A stretch of DNA of 64,000 nucleotides from Bosea sp. PAMC 26642 (GCF_001562255.1 NZ_CP014301.1:1240001-1304000), one strand, 5' to 3'. Shown: positions 25,502 through 38,386, counted from the first letter of the stretch. The notes: generated by a model not told the origin, from the letters alone. Numbers and translations: made by a program.

Positions 25502-26650
25502 ATGACGACCGAATTCAGCTTCCATCTGCTTGGCCGGGACGGCGCCGCCCGCACCGGCGAAATTCGGATGCCGCGTGGCGTCATCCGCACGCCGGCCTTC
25601 ATGCCGGTCGGCACGGCCGCGACCGTGAAGGGGATGTATCCCGAGCAGGTCAAGGCGCTCGGCGCCGACGTCGTGCTCGGCAATACCTATCACCTGATGC
25701 TGCGGCCGGGAGCCGAACGCATCGCGCGGCTTGGTGGCCTCCATGAATTCATGAATTGGCCGCACCCGATCCTGACCGATTCGGGCGGCTTCCAGGTGAT
25801 GTCGCTGGCGAATCTTCGCAAGCTCACCGAGGAGGGCGTCACCTTCCAATCCCATATCGACGGCTCGAAGCACATGCTGAGCCCCGAACGCTCGGTCGAG
25901 ATCCAGAACCTGCTAGGCTCCGACATCGTCATGCAGCTCGACGAATGCGTCTCGCTGCCCTGCGAGGATGCCGTGGCCGAGAAGGCGATGCGGCTGTCGC
26001 TGCGTTGGGCGGAGCGGTGCAAGGCGGCCTTCGGCAACCCGGCGGGCAGGGCGCTCTTCGGCATCGTCCAGGGTGGGGCGGTGCCGCGCCTGCGCATCGA
26101 GAGCGCGAAGGAACTCGTCGCCATGGACCTCAAGGGCTATGCCATCGGCGGGCTCGCTGTCGGCGAGCCGCAGGACGTGATGCTGGCGATGATCGAGACG
26201 GTCGAGCCGCATCTGCCGGCCGAAAAGCCCCGCTATCTCATGGGCGTCGGCACGCCTGACGATCTCGTCGAGGCGGTCCTGCGCGGAATCGACATGTTCG
26301 ACTGCGTGATGCCGACGCGGGCAGGGCGCCACGGCCAGATCTTCACGCGCTTCGGCAGGATGAACCTGAAGAACGCCAAACATGCCGAAGACCCGCGGCC
26401 GATCGACCCCCAATCGTCTTGTCCTGCGGCCAACGCCTATGCGCGCGCCTATCTGCATCATCTGGTCAAATCCGAGGAGATGCTCGGCAAGATGCTGCTG
26501 ACCTGGGTCAACCTCGCCTATTATCAGGATCTGATGGCGGGCCTTCGTGCCGCGATCGCGGCCGGTCGTCTCGCCGATTTCGTCGCCGAGACCAAGGCGG
26601 GCTGGGCAAGGGGCGAGACAGCTAGCGAAAACGACGGCGAGCCGGCGTGA
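25502..26650 (+). CDS. tgt: tRNA-guanine (queuine) transglycosylase with degenerate zinc site
   Basis: This 382-residue enzyme exchanges guanine-34 for preQ1 in GUN-anticodon tRNAs. The catalytic aspartate segments [11 protein letters not shown] and [13 protein letters not shown] are intact, as are [10 protein letters not shown] and GGLAVGEPQ. The family's zinc ligands, normally C-x-C-x-x-C before RAYLHHL, are reduced here: the region reads [20 protein letters not shown], keeping only the middle cysteine. Either zinc is held differently or not at all. The gene overlaps the next by 4 bp (GTGA). queF, acting earlier in queuosine synthesis, is encoded 4.5 kb downstream. Confidence 0.93.
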   Translation: MTTEFSFHLLGRDGAARTGEIRMPRGVIRTPAFMPVGTAATVKGMYPEQVKALGADVVLGNTYHLMLRPGAERIARLGGLHEFMNWPHPILTDSGGFQVMSLANLRKLTEEGVTFQSHIDGSKHMLSPERSVEIQNLLGSDIVMQLDECVSLPCEDAVAEKAMRLSLRWAERCKAAFGNPAGRALFGIVQGGAVPRLRIESAKELVAMDLKGYAIGGLAVGEPQDVMLAMIETVEPHLPAEKPRYLMGVGTPDDLVEAVLRGIDMFDCVMPTRAGRHGQIFTRFGRMNLKNAKHAEDPRPIDPQSSCPAANAYARAYLHHLVKSEEMLGKMLLTWVNLAYYQDLMAGLRAAIAAGRLADFVAETKAGWARGETASENDGEPA

Positions 26651-27444
26651 TCGATCCCTGGATCGGCATGCTGGTCGCCAAGATGGCGGTCGCCGCTGCC
26701 GTTGTCGTGGGCTGCTCGCTTCTGGCCGAACGGTCCGGCCCGGTCGTCGCGGCGATGATTGCGACGCTGCCGATCTCGGCCGGTCCCGTCTATGTTTTCC
26801 TGGCGCTCGAGCACGATCCGGCCTTCCTCGCCGCAGGCGCGCTCGGCAGCATGCAGGCCAATCTCGCCAATACGGGCCTGTCGCTGGTCTATGTGCTGAT
26901 GGCGCAGCGCTTCGCGACGCTCGCCAGCCTTTCCGGAGCCATGGCGGCCTGGTTCGCGCTCGCCATTGGCCTGCGCCTCGTCGAGCCGTCCTTCCTCGTC
27001 GTGCTTTGCGCCACAGTATTGGGCTTCGTGGGCCTGCATATCCTGTTCAGGCCCTACCTGGCGGCGCAACCCAGCAGTGCTGCCGGGCGGCCGTGGTATG
27101 CGATCCCGCTGCGAGCGGCAGGCGTCGCGGTGCTGGCGGGCACCGTCACCACCGTGAGCAGCCATGTCGGCCCGACGTGGTCCGGCATGCTCGCGGCCTT
27201 TCCCGTGGTTTTATCGAGCATGATCGCGATGCTTCAGCCACGTATCGGCGGACCGGCCGTGGCCGCGGTCATCGCGAATTCGGCGCTCGGCCTGATCGGC
27301 TTCGGGCTGGCGCTCGCAAGCGTCCACCTGAGCGCCGGGGCGCTCGGCTCATGGGCTGCCCTGGCGGTCGGGCTTTGCATCTGCGTCGGCTGGAACCTTG
27401 CCTTGATGCTCAACGCCCGACGCTCGCGCCGGGCGGCGCCATGA
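26647..27444 (+). CDS. Hypothetical integral membrane protein
   Basis: This 265-residue protein has about eight hydrophobic segments, is rich in Ala, Leu and Val, and has few charges. It has no motif I can name with confidence. Notable segments are [19 protein letters not shown] and [20 protein letters not shown], where two similar-looking halves suggest an internal duplication. The GTG start overlaps the tgt stop (GTGA), so it is probably translated together with tgt. Its last 96 bases also encode the end of the convergent EamA gene on the other strand. Transport is a reasonable guess, not shown. Confidence 0.8.
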   Translation: MIDPWIGMLVAKMAVAAAVVVGCSLLAERSGPVVAAMIATLPISAGPVYVFLALEHDPAFLAAGALGSMQANLANTGLSLVYVLMAQRFATLASLSGAMAAWFALAIGLRLVEPSFLVVLCATVLGFVGLHILFRPYLAAQPSSAAGRPWYAIPLRAAGVAVLAGTVTTVSSHVGPTWSGMLAAFPVVLSSMIAMLQPRIGGPAVAAVIANSALGLIGFGLALASVHLSAGALGSWAALAVGLCICVGWNLALMLNARRSRRAAP

Positions 27445-28356
27445 GGCGACGAAAAGACCGCCGATGATCAGGGCGAAGCCGGTCACCTGCAACGGGCCGG
27501 GAATTTCGCCGAGCACCGGGATAGCGAGCAGCGTTCCCGTCACCGGGATCAGCGGCGGGAAACGTCCGACAACGGCGGCGCCCAGCACATGCGAGGCCCA
27601 GCCCCAGATCCACAGGCCGACGATGACGTTCACGACGCCCTGATAAAGTGCATGCGCGCCCAGCACCCACCATGGCGCGATGTCGAAACCCCGGAAAAAG
27701 AACACGGCGTAGAACGGCAGATAGGCCATCGACAGCACGGAGACGATCGCGGCGGCCTTGAGACCCTCGACCTTCCAGAGCTGGATCATCAGGGGGTAGA
27801 AGCCCCAGAGCAGGCCGACGCCGAGAAAGCACAGATCGCCCCGCAGGGTGCCGCTCGTGGCGCCGGTACTGCCGGCGATGCCCAGGCATGCAAGACCCGC
27901 CAGCACGCCCACGATCCCCAGGACGAGCATGCGCGAGAGCACCGCACCGAACAGCACGACGCTGCCGATGATGCCGATCAGCGTGACCGTGCCGGGTCCG
28001 ATCGTCGCGCCGTGCGCTGCCGGCGCCATGGTGAGGCCGGTCAGCATCAGATAGGTCATTGGAAACCCGCTGGTCAGTGCCAGCAGGAGGCCGCGCTTCC
28101 AGCCGACGCCGCCGCAAGCTGCGAGACCGGGCTTCAGGAAGATCGGCAAAAGCAGCAGGCCCGCAGTCGCAAAGCGCAGGGCGAGCAGATCGTATTGGGT
28201 CAGGCCGTTAAGAACCGCATAGCGGCTGACCACGAAATTGGAGCCGAAGATCAGGACGGTCAGCAGCATTCCCGCGATAGCGAGCCGTGTCCGGCGGCGC
28301 GCACGCGCCGTTGCGGCGCTCGAAAGAGGCACGATCTGATGCATGGGCCTAGGCAT
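27349..28356 (-). CDS. EamA/DMT family transporter
   Basis: The 335-residue protein has ten hydrophobic segments arranged as two EamA repeats. The first starts MLLTVLIFGSNFVVSRYAV; the second includes GDLCFLGVGLLWGFYPLMIQ and ends PLIPVTGTLLAIPVLGEIPGP, the diagnostic final helix pair. Members export amino acids, nucleotides or other metabolites. I chose the ATG at 28356; ATG 28344 and an ORF extending to 28443 are alternatives. The C-terminal coding region overlaps the convergent membrane-protein gene by 96 bp, unusually long. Confidence 0.87.
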   Translation of the reverse strand: MPRPMHQIVPLSSAATARARRRTRLAIAGMLLTVLIFGSNFVVSRYAVLNGLTQYDLLALRFATAGLLLLPIFLKPGLAACGGVGWKRGLLLALTSGFPMTYLMLTGLTMAPAAHGATIGPGTVTLIGIIGSVVLFGAVLSRMLVLGIVGVLAGLACLGIAGSTGATSGTLRGDLCFLGVGLLWGFYPLMIQLWKVEGLKAAAIVSVLSMAYLPFYAVFFFRGFDIAPWWVLGAHALYQGVVNVIVGLWIWGWASHVLGAAVVGRFPPLIPVTGTLLAIPVLGEIPGPLQVTGFALIIGGLFVASWRRPARASGVEHQGKVPADADAKPDRQGSP

Positions 28357-28524
28357 AGCGCCGAACGAAGCATGTCCGTTAGCGGCACGCATGCATGACG
28401 CCTGCGCGCCGTCTCGCATTGCAGCAGAAACAAGCGGAGACATTCGACCGCAATTGCTCCTCGGTTCGGCCTTTCTCGCGCCCGGCGATTCAGCGCTTCT
28501 ACACCGGCAACAGGATCACCATCG

Positions 28525-29178
28525 ATGCCACGACGCTCAATCGCCTCGACTTCGGCTCTGCTCGCTCGCGAGTTCGGCGGGCAGGTCGCCATCTCGATCG
28601 CAGCCTCGGCGGTCGCCGCCGCCTTTCTGGCCGCGCCCGAGCTGTTCCAGTCCGGGGAGGCGGCAAAAGCGAAGACCGTTATGCAACAGGAAGAGCCCGG
28701 CGGCTGGGTCTCGCCGGTCGCCCCCGACGGCAAGATCGGCATTCGTCATCGCGATGCCGCCTCGAACGTCGATGTTCGAATGGCCTCGGTTCTGCTGACG
28801 CCGGCAAGCCTCGCCATGCCGATGAGTACCGGCTGGCCGCAGGTCGTCTTCGAAGAGCCTGTGTCAGCCCGCGCCCGGAGCACCGAGACTCACCCGGTCG
28901 TGGCGCTGGCCGCGCCGCAGCGGAAACCCATCGCACCCCTCGAACGATCGAAAACCGCCGAATCAGCGCCGATGCCGATCAGGCCGGCGCGCCTGATGGC
29001 TCCGGATGGACAGGTCGCAACCGTTTCCCAGGCATCCGCGCCGGCATCGCCATCCGGCGACGCGACGCCATCGACGCTCGCCCGGGTTGGGAGCGTCATG
29101 TCGAGCGCGGTCGGAACCGTCGGCGCGGCCGGAATCTGGACACTGTCGCAGGCGTCCGGCCTTCTGCCGCGCCTTTAG
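28525..29178 (+). CDS. Hypothetical protein with N-terminal membrane segment
   Basis: The 217-residue product has one hydrophobic stretch at about residues 20-40 (VAISIAASAVAAAFLAAPEL). A low-complexity Ala/Pro/Ser-rich body follows, and it ends in GTVGAAGIWTLSQASGLLPRL. Third codon positions are GC-rich throughout, consistent with coding. It resembles no family I know; a membrane-anchored periplasmic protein is likely. The gene lies between the divergent EamA gene and convergent eno, with only 7 bases to the eno stop. Confidence 0.68.
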   Translation: MPRRSIASTSALLAREFGGQVAISIAASAVAAAFLAAPELFQSGEAAKAKTVMQQEEPGGWVSPVAPDGKIGIRHRDAASNVDVRMASVLLTPASLAMPMSTGWPQVVFEEPVSARARSTETHPVVALAAPQRKPIAPLERSKTAESAPMPIRPARLMAPDGQVATVSQASAPASPSGDATPSTLARVGSVMSSAVGTVGAAGIWTLSQASGLLPRL

Positions 29179-29185
29179 GTGCTGA

Positions 29186-31129
<1,944 letters not shown>

Positions 31130-31159
31130 TTAGGTGATGCGCAAAACCGGAACCCGCAC

Positions 31160-31615
31160 ATGACCCTCGATGCTTCGACCCTCCAACTCGGCCATGCAAC
31201 GGCGCTGCCCGCATCGCCCGAGGAAGCCCGCCTCGACCGCGTGCCCAACCCCCATGCCGGCACAAGCTATCTCGCGCGCTTCACCTGCCCGGAATTCACC
31301 TCGATCTGCCCGGTCACCGGCCAGCCCGATTTCGGCATTCTGGTGATCGACTATCTGCCCGGCGACTGGCTGGTCGAATCGAAGTCGCTGAAGCTCTATC
31401 TCGGAGCCTTCCGCAACCACGGCGCCTTCCACGAGGATTGCACGATCGGCATCGGCAAAACGCTGGTCGAGCTGCTGAAGCCGGTCTGGTTCCGCATCGG
31501 CGGCTACTGGTATCCGCGCGGCGGTATCCCGATCGACGTGTTCTGGCAGACGGGCAAGCAGCCCGAAGGTGTCTGGGTTCCCGATCAGGGCGTCGCGCCC
31601 TATCGCGGCCGCTGA
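31160..31615 (+). CDS. queF: NADPH-dependent 7-cyano-7-deazaguanine reductase
   Basis: This 151-residue unimodular QueF reduces preQ0 to preQ1 in queuosine synthesis. It shows the catalytic cysteine in [14 protein letters not shown], the substrate loop [16 protein letters not shown], and the FHEDC segment. The start ATG at 31160 gives the family's normal length. tgt, which inserts the product into tRNA, is 4.5 kb upstream on the same strand, but the other que genes are not in this window. The stop abuts the stop of the convergent MFS gene. Confidence 0.96.
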   Translation: MTLDASTLQLGHATALPASPEEARLDRVPNPHAGTSYLARFTCPEFTSICPVTGQPDFGILVIDYLPGDWLVESKSLKLYLGAFRNHGAFHEDCTIGIGKTLVELLKPVWFRIGGYWYPRGGIPIDVFWQTGKQPEGVWVPDQGVAPYRGR

Positions 31616-32821
31616 TCAGGTTCGGCTGCCCGCCAGCGGCAAGATCCGCGGCGTCATGACACCGAGCAGCCCGATGCCGCAGGCGAAGAACAGGATCGCC
31701 CCCGTCGTTCCCAGCAGATGCAGCGCGATGCCCATCAGCACAGGCCCGATCGCATGGCCCATGAACAGCGCGCAGGCGAAAAGCGCCACCGCTGAGCCCC
31801 GGGCCGTCGGTGCAAGTTCCGTCGCCTGGGCCTGGAACGTGCCGTGCATCAGGAAGAAGCCGAAGCCGTTCAGCATGAAGAAGCCCACTGCCGTCCACCA
31901 TGGCAAAAACGGCAGCGAAAACAGGACGTAGCCCATCGCCATCAGCAGGCCGCCGCTGACGGTCATGCGGGCCGGCCCGAGGCGCTCGACCAGGATGCGC
32001 GTCAAGATGCCGTAGACGATGCCGCCAAATCCCGTACCGGCAATCACGATACCGGCCAGCGACGGGCCTATCGCCGACCGCTCCTGCAGGATCGCGGCGA
32101 CATAGGGAGGCATACCGAAGATCAGGCTGCCTTCGGTGATGACAAGGGCATAAAGCAGTTTCGTCTTCGGGTTGGCGAAGACGACGCCGTAATTCGCTAG
32201 TGCTCCCTTGAAGCTCAGCGGCGGTCTTGCGGCATCGGGCCGCGGCTTCAGCACCAGAACGACGAGCAGCGCCGCGCCTGCCGCCACCGCGCCGGCTACG
32301 ACGAACACGGTGCGCCAGCCCAGATGTTCGGCGATCAGTCCCGAGCAGGCAGCGCCGGCCATCTGACCGACGATCATGATGACGAGAAAGCGCCCGAGCA
32401 GGACCTGTCGCTCCGCCATGGGGGCTCGGTCCCCGATCGCCGCCATGGCAACGGGAATCACACCGCCGGCGACGACGCCCGTGGCCGCCCTGACCACTGT
32501 CAGGATCTCGAAGCTCGGCGAGAAGGCGGCGCTCACGGACAGTATCGCGAGCAGGCCGAGACACACGCTGATCGTTTTGAGCTTGCCCGCGGAATCGGCA
32601 ATCGGCCCGAGAAAGGGCTGGCCGACGGCATAGGCGAAGGAAAACGCCGTCGCCATCGCCGCGATCTGAGCGATCGTCCGGCCGAAATCGAAGGCCAATG
32701 TCGGCACCAGCGGATCGACCAGGCGCATGGTGAAGGTCGATGCGAAGCCGCAGGCTCCCAGCACCAGGATCAGGCGACGAAGGACATCGGGCTTTGACGG
32801 GCTGGCCGGAGAGTCAGACAT
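31616..32821 (-). CDS. MFS transporter
   Basis: This 401-residue protein has twelve hydrophobic segments. The first loop region ([18 protein letters not shown]) matches the MFS loop 2-3 motif with its conserved aspartate, and the middle loop is short. N-terminal residues [16 protein letters not shown] are cytoplasmic. It resembles drug/metabolite efflux MFS proteins (AraJ/CynX-like). I chose the ATG at 32821, which overlaps the kdsA 3' end by 8 bp, so it may be translated with kdsA. Substrate unknown. Confidence 0.88.
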   Translation of the reverse strand: MSDSPASPSKPDVLRRLILVLGACGFASTFTMRLVDPLVPTLAFDFGRTIAQIAAMATAFSFAYAVGQPFLGPIADSAGKLKTISVCLGLLAILSVSAAFSPSFEILTVVRAATGVVAGGVIPVAMAAIGDRAPMAERQVLLGRFLVIMIVGQMAGAACSGLIAEHLGWRTVFVVAGAVAAGAALLVVLVLKPRPDAARPPLSFKGALANYGVVFANPKTKLLYALVITEGSLIFGMPPYVAAILQERSAIGPSLAGIVIAGTGFGGIVYGILTRILVERLGPARMTVSGGLLMAMGYVLFSLPFLPWWTAVGFFMLNGFGFFLMHGTFQAQATELAPTARGSAVALFACALFMGHAIGPVLMGIALHLLGTTGAILFFACGIGLLGVMTPRILPLAGSRT

Positions 32822-33683
32822 AAGCCAGAGTATGCTGCGCCGCACGCTTGGCAAGGCGATCAAAGTCTTGCAGCTCTGCAATCAGCGCAGGGAACTCCGC
32901 CAGCGGGACCATGTTGGGACCGTCGGAGGGTGCGGCGTCTGGGTCGGGATGCGTCTCGATGAACACGCCGGCGACGCCGACAGCGACGGCCGCGCGCGCC
33001 AGGACAGGCACGAATTCCCTTTGGCCACCGGAGGACGAGCCCTTGCCACCGGGCTGCTGCACCGAATGGGTTGCATCGAAAATCACCGGAGCGCCGATTT
33101 CGGCCATGATCGGCAGGCTGCGCATGTCGGTGACCAGCGTATTGTAGCCGAAGGATGCGCCGCGTTCGGTCAGCATGACATTGGGATTGCCGCTCTCGGT
33201 AATCTTGGCGGCGACGTTGACCATGTCCCAGGGTGCCAGGAACTGACCCTTCTTGACGTTGACGACCCGCCCTGTCCTGGCGGCGGCGACGAGAAGGTCG
33301 GTCTGGCGGCACAGGAAGGCCGGGATCTGAAGCACGTCGACGATTTCGGCGACAGCCGCGCATTGGCTCGCTTCATGCACGTCGGTCAGAACCGGGAGGC
33401 CCGTCCGTTCGCGGATTTCGGCAAAGACGGGCAGGGCAGCGGCAAGCCCCATGCCACGCTGGCCGCTTACGCTGGTCCGGTTGGCCTTGTCGAAGGAGGT
33501 CTTGAACACGATGCCGATGCCGAGCTTGACCGACACCTCCTTCAAGGCGAACGCCATCTCCAGGGCATGGTCGCGGCTTTCCATCTGGCACGGGCCGGCG
33601 ATCAGCGACAGCGGCAGGCTGTTGCCGAAACGCACGGGGTTGGCGAGATCGTTGCCGATCGAGACGATGGCATGGGCGGTCAT
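32814..33683 (-). CDS. kdsA: 3-deoxy-8-phosphooctulonate synthase (KDO-8-P synthase)
   Basis: This 289-residue enzyme condenses phosphoenolpyruvate and arabinose-5-phosphate into KDO-8-phosphate for lipopolysaccharide inner core. Diagnostic segments are [63 protein letters not shown] and [11 protein letters not shown]. Length is normal. The downstream MFS gene overlaps it by 8 bp. In many Proteobacteria kdsA lies next to eno; here eno is 2.3 kb away. Confidence 0.97.
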   Translation of the reverse strand: MTAHAIVSIGNDLANPVRFGNSLPLSLIAGPCQMESRDHALEMAFALKEVSVKLGIGIVFKTSFDKANRTSVSGQRGMGLAAALPVFAEIRERTGLPVLTDVHEASQCAAVAEIVDVLQIPAFLCRQTDLLVAAARTGRVVNVKKGQFLAPWDMVNVAAKITESGNPNVMLTERGASFGYNTLVTDMRSLPIMAEIGAPVIFDATHSVQQPGGKGSSSGGQREFVPVLARAAVAVGVAGVFIETHPDPDAAPSDGPNMVPLAEFPALIAELQDFDRLAKRAAQHTLAYV

Positions 33684-33897
33684 GGCGGCGTTCCGGTTGC
33701 AGGACGCGGGCTTAGGTCCCGCAAGGCCTCGCGGTCAAGCCGCCCATCCGGGCGCCTTGCCGACCCTTCAGCCAATAACATGCGGCATCCTGCCGAACGG
33801 ACTGGCGAACCGGAGGCGAGGTCTGTAAATTCCCCGGCGAAGCACTATCTCGGGTGGGACGGTTAGGGATCGATCTTGAGGACAACGGCGGCGATCA

Positions 33898-34313
33898 TGA
33901 CGCAGGAAGGCGACGGCACAGGCTTCAGCGCAGCGATCATGCCGTCTCAGGTCGGTCGCACGGCGACGCGGATGGCCGATCGTCCCAGGCGGCCGTCTTC
34001 GCCCACCGACGGCGGTCGTGACGGAACCGGCACCGCGGTCCTGACCCGTACCCGCACCCGCAAACCCAATCTCTACCGCGTGCTGCTGCTCAACGACGAC
34101 TACACGCCGATGGAGTTCGTCGTCCACGTGCTTGAGCGGTTCTTCCAGAAGGACCGCGCCGCTGCGACGCAGATCATGATGCATGTGCATCAAAACGGTG
34201 TCGGCGAATGCGGCGTCTTCACCTACGAGGTCGCCGAGACCAAAGTCACGCTGGTGATGGACCTCGCCCGCAAGCACATGCATCCTCTGCAATGCGTGAT
34301 GGAGAAGAAGTAG
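33898..34313 (+). CDS. clpS: ATP-dependent Clp protease adaptor ClpS
   Basis: The C-terminal 85 residues form the ClpS fold: [20 protein letters not shown], a helix [20 protein letters not shown], and [22 protein letters not shown]. It delivers N-end-rule substrates to ClpAP and shapes ClpA specificity. The variable N-terminal tail is long. I give the ATG at 33898; a downstream ATG at 33972 would give the more usual 113 residues and cannot be excluded. clpA follows 48 bases later with its own Shine-Dalgarno. Confidence 0.93.
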
Positions 34314-34361
34314 CGTTTTGAGTTCGCTCACCCCTCTGACATCGGAATAGGAGCGCAATCC

Positions 34362-36896
34362 GTGCCGAGTTTCTCGCGCAGTCTCGAACAGGCGCTTCAC
34401 CGCGCCCTGGCGCTCGCCAACGAACGTCACCACGAATACGCCACCCTTGAGCATCTGTTGCTCGCGCTGGTCGACGATCAGGACGCGGCTGCGGTCATGC
34501 GTGCCTGCAGCGTCGATCTCGACACGCTGCGGCGCAATTTGGTCGATTATATTGACGCCGAACTGACCAATCTGGTCACCGACGGCCGCGACGATTCCAA
34601 ACCTACCGCCGGCTTCCAGCGCGTGATCCAGCGGGCCGTGATCCATGTCCAGTCGTCGGGCCGCGAGGAGGTGACCGGCGCCAACGTGCTCGTCGCCATG
34701 TTCGCCGAGCGCGAGAGCCACGCCGCCTATTTCCTGCAGGAGCAGGACATGACCCGCTACGACGCGGTCAATTACATCAGCCACGGCATCGCCAAGCGCC
34801 CCGGCGCCGGCGAGACCAGGCCGGTGCGCGGCGTCGAGGAGGAACCCGAGCAGCAGCGCGATTCGCGCGCCGCCGATCAGGGCGGTGGGGATGCCGACAA
34901 GGACAAGAAGAAGAAGGAAAGCGCGCTCGACGCCTATTGCGTCAATCTGAACCGCAAGGCGCGCGATGGCCGCATCGACCCATTGATCGGCCGCGAGGCC
35001 GAGGTGCAGCGCACGATCCAGATCCTCTGCCGCCGCCAGAAGAACAACCCGCTGCTGGTCGGCGACCCCGGCGTCGGCAAGACCGCCATCGCCGAAGGTC
35101 TCGCCCTCAAGATCATCCGTGGCGAGGTGCCCGAGGTACTGGAGGACGCGACGGTCTTCTCGCTCGACATGGGCACGCTGCTCGCCGGCACGCGCTATCG
35201 CGGCGATTTCGAGGAACGCCTCAAGCAGGTGATGAAGGAGATCGAGGCCCATCCCAAGGCGATCATGTTCATCGACGAGATCCACACGGTGATCGGCGCC
35301 GGCGCGACCTCGGGCGGGGCGATGGATGCCTCGAATCTGCTCAAGCCGGCGCTCGCCTCGGGCGGGCTGCGCTGCATCGGTTCGACCACCTACAAGGAAT
35401 ACCGCCAGTATTTCGAGAAGGACCGGGCACTGGTTCGGCGATTCCAGAAGATCGACGTCAACGAGCCGTCGATCCCGGACGCCATCGAGATTCTTAAAGG
35501 GCTGAAGCCCTATTTCGAGGAGTTCCACAAGCTGCGCTACACCAACGACGCCATCAAGGCCGCCGTGGAGCTGTCGGCGCGCTACATCCATGACCGCAAG
35601 CTGCCCGACAAGGCGATCGACGTGATCGACGAGACCGGCGCCTCGCAGATGCTGGTCGCCGAGAACAAGCGCAAGAAGGTGATCGGCGTAAAGGAGATCG
35701 AGGCCGCGATCGCGACGATGGCGCGCATTCCGGCCAAGACGGTCTCCAAGGATGACGCCGAAGTCCTGCGGAACCTCGAGGATACGCTGAAGCGCACGGT
35801 CTACGGGCAGGAAAAGGCGATCGAGGCACTGTCCTCGTCGATCAAGCTGGCCCGCGCCGGCCTGCGCGACGGCGAGAAGCCGATCGGCTGCTATTTGTTT
35901 GCCGGTCCCACGGGCGTCGGCAAGACCGAGGTGGCGCGCCAACTCGCGACCTCGCTCGGCGTCGAACTGATCCGCTTTGACATGTCGGAATACATGGAGC
36001 GCCACACCGTCTCACGGCTGATCGGCGCGCCTCCTGGCTATGTCGGCTTCGACCAGGGCGGTCTCCTGACCGACAAGATCGACCAGCATCCCCATTCCGT
36101 GCTGCTGCTCGACGAGATCGAAAAAGCCCATCCCGACCTGTTCAACATCCTGTTGCAGGTCATGGATCACGGCAAGCTGACCGACAACAACGGCAAGCAG
36201 GTCGATTTCCGCAACACCATCCTGATCATGACGACCAATGCCGGTGCCGCCGACATGGCCCGCAACGCCTATGGCTTCACTCGCCAGAAGCGCGAGGGCG
36301 ACGATACCGACGCGATCAACAAGCTGTTCGCTCCGGAATTCCGCAACCGTCTGGATTCGGTGGTCTCCTTCGGCCATCTGCCGAAGAATGTGGTGTCGCG
36401 CGTCGTCGACAAGTTCGTGCTCCAGCTCGAAGCCCAGTTGGCCGACCGCAACGTCACGATCGAGCTTTCCGACGAGGCCCGCGAATGGCTGGTCGAGAAC
36501 GGCTATGACGAGGCGATGGGCGCGCGTCCGATGGCCCGCCTGATCCAGCAGACCATCAAGACCCCGTTGGCCGACGAGGTGTTATTCGGCCGCCTGAAGA
36601 ACGGCGGAGCGGTCAAGGTCGTCGTGGTCCAGTCCGAGACGGGCATCAAGGTGCTCGGCCTCGAGTTCCCCGATGGTCCCGTCGAGCCCAAGCCGGAGAA
36701 GGACGTTGCGGCAGCAGCGGCCAAACGGGCCTCGAAGCCGCGGGCCAAGGCAAGCGCCGCCGCAGGCAAGGATGCGCCGTCCGGGTTACCTCGCGGCGCC
36801 GGAAGAAATGACGATGGCGGGAAGCCCGGCGGCGAACCGCCCAAGGCGCAGCGCGGCGTCAGAAGCGTGCCCAAGGTTCCGCTGACAAAGGCCTGA
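34362..36896 (+). CDS. clpA: ATP-dependent Clp protease ATP-binding subunit ClpA
   Basis: This 844-residue AAA+ unfoldase works with ClpP. An N-domain (residues 1-145) carries the repeat containing [18 protein letters not shown]1 has Walker A GDPGVGKT at about residue 234 and [16 protein letters not shown]2 has Walker A GPTGVGKT at about 515 and [15 protein letters not shown] linker [17 protein letters not shown] is charged. The last 70 residues are a low-complexity Lys/Ala/Pro tail beyond the normal ClpA end, probably disordered. It starts with GTG after TAGGAG and lies downstream of clpS. Confidence 0.97.
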   Translation: MPSFSRSLEQALHRALALANERHHEYATLEHLLLALVDDQDAAAVMRACSVDLDTLRRNLVDYIDAELTNLVTDGRDDSKPTAGFQRVIQRAVIHVQSSGREEVTGANVLVAMFAERESHAAYFLQEQDMTRYDAVNYISHGIAKRPGAGETRPVRGVEEEPEQQRDSRAADQGGGDADKDKKKKESALDAYCVNLNRKARDGRIDPLIGREAEVQRTIQILCRRQKNNPLLVGDPGVGKTAIAEGLALKIIRGEVPEVLEDATVFSLDMGTLLAGTRYRGDFEERLKQVMKEIEAHPKAIMFIDEIHTVIGAGATSGGAMDASNLLKPALASGGLRCIGSTTYKEYRQYFEKDRALVRRFQKIDVNEPSIPDAIEILKGLKPYFEEFHKLRYTNDAIKAAVELSARYIHDRKLPDKAIDVIDETGASQMLVAENKRKKVIGVKEIEAAIATMARIPAKTVSKDDAEVLRNLEDTLKRTVYGQEKAIEALSSSIKLARAGLRDGEKPIGCYLFAGPTGVGKTEVARQLATSLGVELIRFDMSEYMERHTVSRLIGAPPGYVGFDQGGLLTDKIDQHPHSVLLLDEIEKAHPDLFNILLQVMDHGKLTDNNGKQVDFRNTILIMTTNAGAADMARNAYGFTRQKREGDDTDAINKLFAPEFRNRLDSVVSFGHLPKNVVSRVVDKFVLQLEAQLADRNVTIELSDEAREWLVENGYDEAMGARPMARLIQQTIKTPLADEVLFGRLKNGGAVKVVVVQSETGIKVLGLEFPDGPVEPKPEKDVAAAAAKRASKPRAKASAAAGKDAPSGLPRGAGRNDDGGKPGGEPPKAQRGVRSVPKVPLTKA

Positions 36897-36900
36897 TCCG

Positions 36901-37179
36901 GTGTTTTTCAAGCGCAAATCCGCTACGCTGGCGGCGCAGGCCAACGAGCCCGCGCCGCATTCGCCAGTCGGTGCATCCAGGCAGCGGCCGGGCTGGTTCG
37001 AGAAGCGCGACCGTCGTCGCCGTCGTCGCAAGATGTTCGAGGAAGTGCTCGGCTGGATTCTCGTCCCTGCTTTCATCTATCTCATCTATCTGGGCGTGAA
37101 GGCGGTCGGCGGCATCCCGAAGGAGTTGATCGATTTCGGCAACGAACTGATCGGCCTCGCCATGAAGGGGATGCACTGA
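36901..37179 (+). CDS. Small single-span membrane protein, hypothetical
   Basis: The 92-residue product has a basic N-terminal half (FEKRDRRRRRRKMFEEV) followed by one membrane segment (VLGWILVPAFIYLIYLGVKAVGG) and a short tail. The topology would place the basic part in the cytoplasm. The GTG start lies 4 bases after the clpA stop, suggesting one transcript and translational coupling. I recognise no family. A role with ClpA is only guilt by association. Confidence 0.72.
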   Translation: MFFKRKSATLAAQANEPAPHSPVGASRQRPGWFEKRDRRRRRRKMFEEVLGWILVPAFIYLIYLGVKAVGGIPKELIDFGNELIGLAMKGMH

Positions 37180-37305
37180 CCGTTTGCCGTCGTTATTGCG
37201 CCGGACGCAGGGAGGGGTAGCGACAGCGGTGATATCGCAAGCGCCGTGGCTTGCGCATGAAGGGTCTGCACATGGGTGCTTCGGCACCGCTGACCCGAAG
37301 GATCG

Positions 37306-38031
37306 ATGACCGCCTCTTCCGACCAGAGCTCGCTCCGCATCGCCGCGCAAGGCTTTCGCGATGCGCTGATGCTGCCGGCCTGGGTCGTGGGGCTCGCGCT
37401 GGTGAGCGTCGGCTCGCTCGCTCGCGATATCGGCTACCCGATCGAAGTCGCTGTTTTATCGACGATTCTGGTCTGGGCCGGGCCCTCCCAGGTGATCTTC
37501 TTCGCCTCGATCGCCACCGGCGCCGCCTGGACCGCCATCGCGTTGTCGATCGGCTTCGCCTCGTTGCGCTTCCTGCCGATGACGATTGCGATCCTGCCGT
37601 TGCTACGACGGCCGGGGCAGGGCGTCGCCATGCAGATGCTGCTGGCGCATTACGTCGCCGTCACGGTCTGGGCCGAGGGGCTGCGCCGCATCCCGCCCAT
37701 GCCCGAGGGCCGCCGCGTCGCCTATTATCTCGGTTTCGCCAATTGCTGCATGTTCGTCAGCGCGGCGGGCACCTATGCGGGCTATTACCTCGTCGGCGCG
37801 TTGCCGACGCCGCTGGCCGCCGGCCTGCTCTGCCTGACGCCGATTTTCTTCCTCGTCTCGCTCAATGCCGGTGCCCGAAATCTTGGCGACGGCCTCGCGA
37901 TCGGGCTCGGCTTCGTCTTGTCGCCTCTTATGGCCTGGCTGGTCGGCAGCAGTTTCGACATCATTGCAGGCGGACTGATCGGCGGCAGCGTCGGCTTTGC
38001 GACGCAGCGCCTGCGGAAACGCGCCTCATGA
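37306..38031 (+). CDS. azlC: AzlC family branched-chain amino acid exporter, large subunit
   Basis: This 241-residue membrane protein has the AzlC hallmarks: an N-terminal FRDALMLPAWVVGLALVSVGSL, the AGPSQVIFFASIATGAAW loop, and SLRFLPMTIAILPLLR. AzlC and the small AzlD subunit together export branched-chain amino acids and related compounds. The downstream gene starts in the stop codon of this one (4-bp ATGA overlap). Substrate range is not deducible. A UUCG-loop hairpin lies just upstream (37275-37288). Confidence 0.9.
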   Translation: MTASSDQSSLRIAAQGFRDALMLPAWVVGLALVSVGSLARDIGYPIEVAVLSTILVWAGPSQVIFFASIATGAAWTAIALSIGFASLRFLPMTIAILPLLRRPGQGVAMQMLLAHYVAVTVWAEGLRRIPPMPEGRRVAYYLGFANCCMFVSAAGTYAGYYLVGALPTPLAAGLLCLTPIFFLVSLNAGARNLGDGLAIGLGFVLSPLMAWLVGSSFDIIAGGLIGGSVGFATQRLRKRAS

Positions 38032-38384
38032 CGCCGCCGATCGCCGCTCTCGACGGACCCTGGTGGCCCTATCTCGCTTTGCTGCTTTTCGCGGTGCTGC
38101 CGACCGAAATCTGGCGCTGGCTCGCCATTGCCTTCGCGCGCCGGATCGACCCGGCTTCGCCCGTTCTCGAATGGGTGCGCTCCGTCGCGACGTCGCTGCT
38201 GGCGGGCGTCGTCGCCAAGCTGATCATGAACCCGCCCGGTGCTCTGGCGGCGATGCCGCTGGCCTTGCGCGTCAGTGCGCTGGCCGTGGCGGTCGCGATC
38301 GTGCTCGCGAACCGCCGTCTCGTCCTGCCTGCGGTCCTCGCCGGTGAGGCCGTCTTGATCGTCGGAGGGCTGCTGCTCGGCTGA
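38028..38384 (+). CDS. azlD: AzlD family small subunit
   Basis: This 118-residue protein has four hydrophobic segments. The conserved PTEIWRWLAIAFARRIDPAS and VLEWVRSVATSLLAGVVAKLI match the AzlD/DUF subfamily paired with AzlC. The ATG overlaps the azlC stop by 4 bp, so the two subunits should be made in fixed ratio. Length is normal for the family. Confidence 0.87.
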   Translation: MTPPIAALDGPWWPYLALLLFAVLPTEIWRWLAIAFARRIDPASPVLEWVRSVATSLLAGVVAKLIMNPPGALAAMPLALRVSALAVAVAIVLANRRLVLPAVLAGEAVLIVGGLLLG

Positions 38385-38386
38385 GA

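Noticed and set aside
33768..36005. 745-residue frame antisense to clpS-clpA
   Set aside because: Shadow of GC-rich clpA codons; ClpA motifs on the plus strand are complete.
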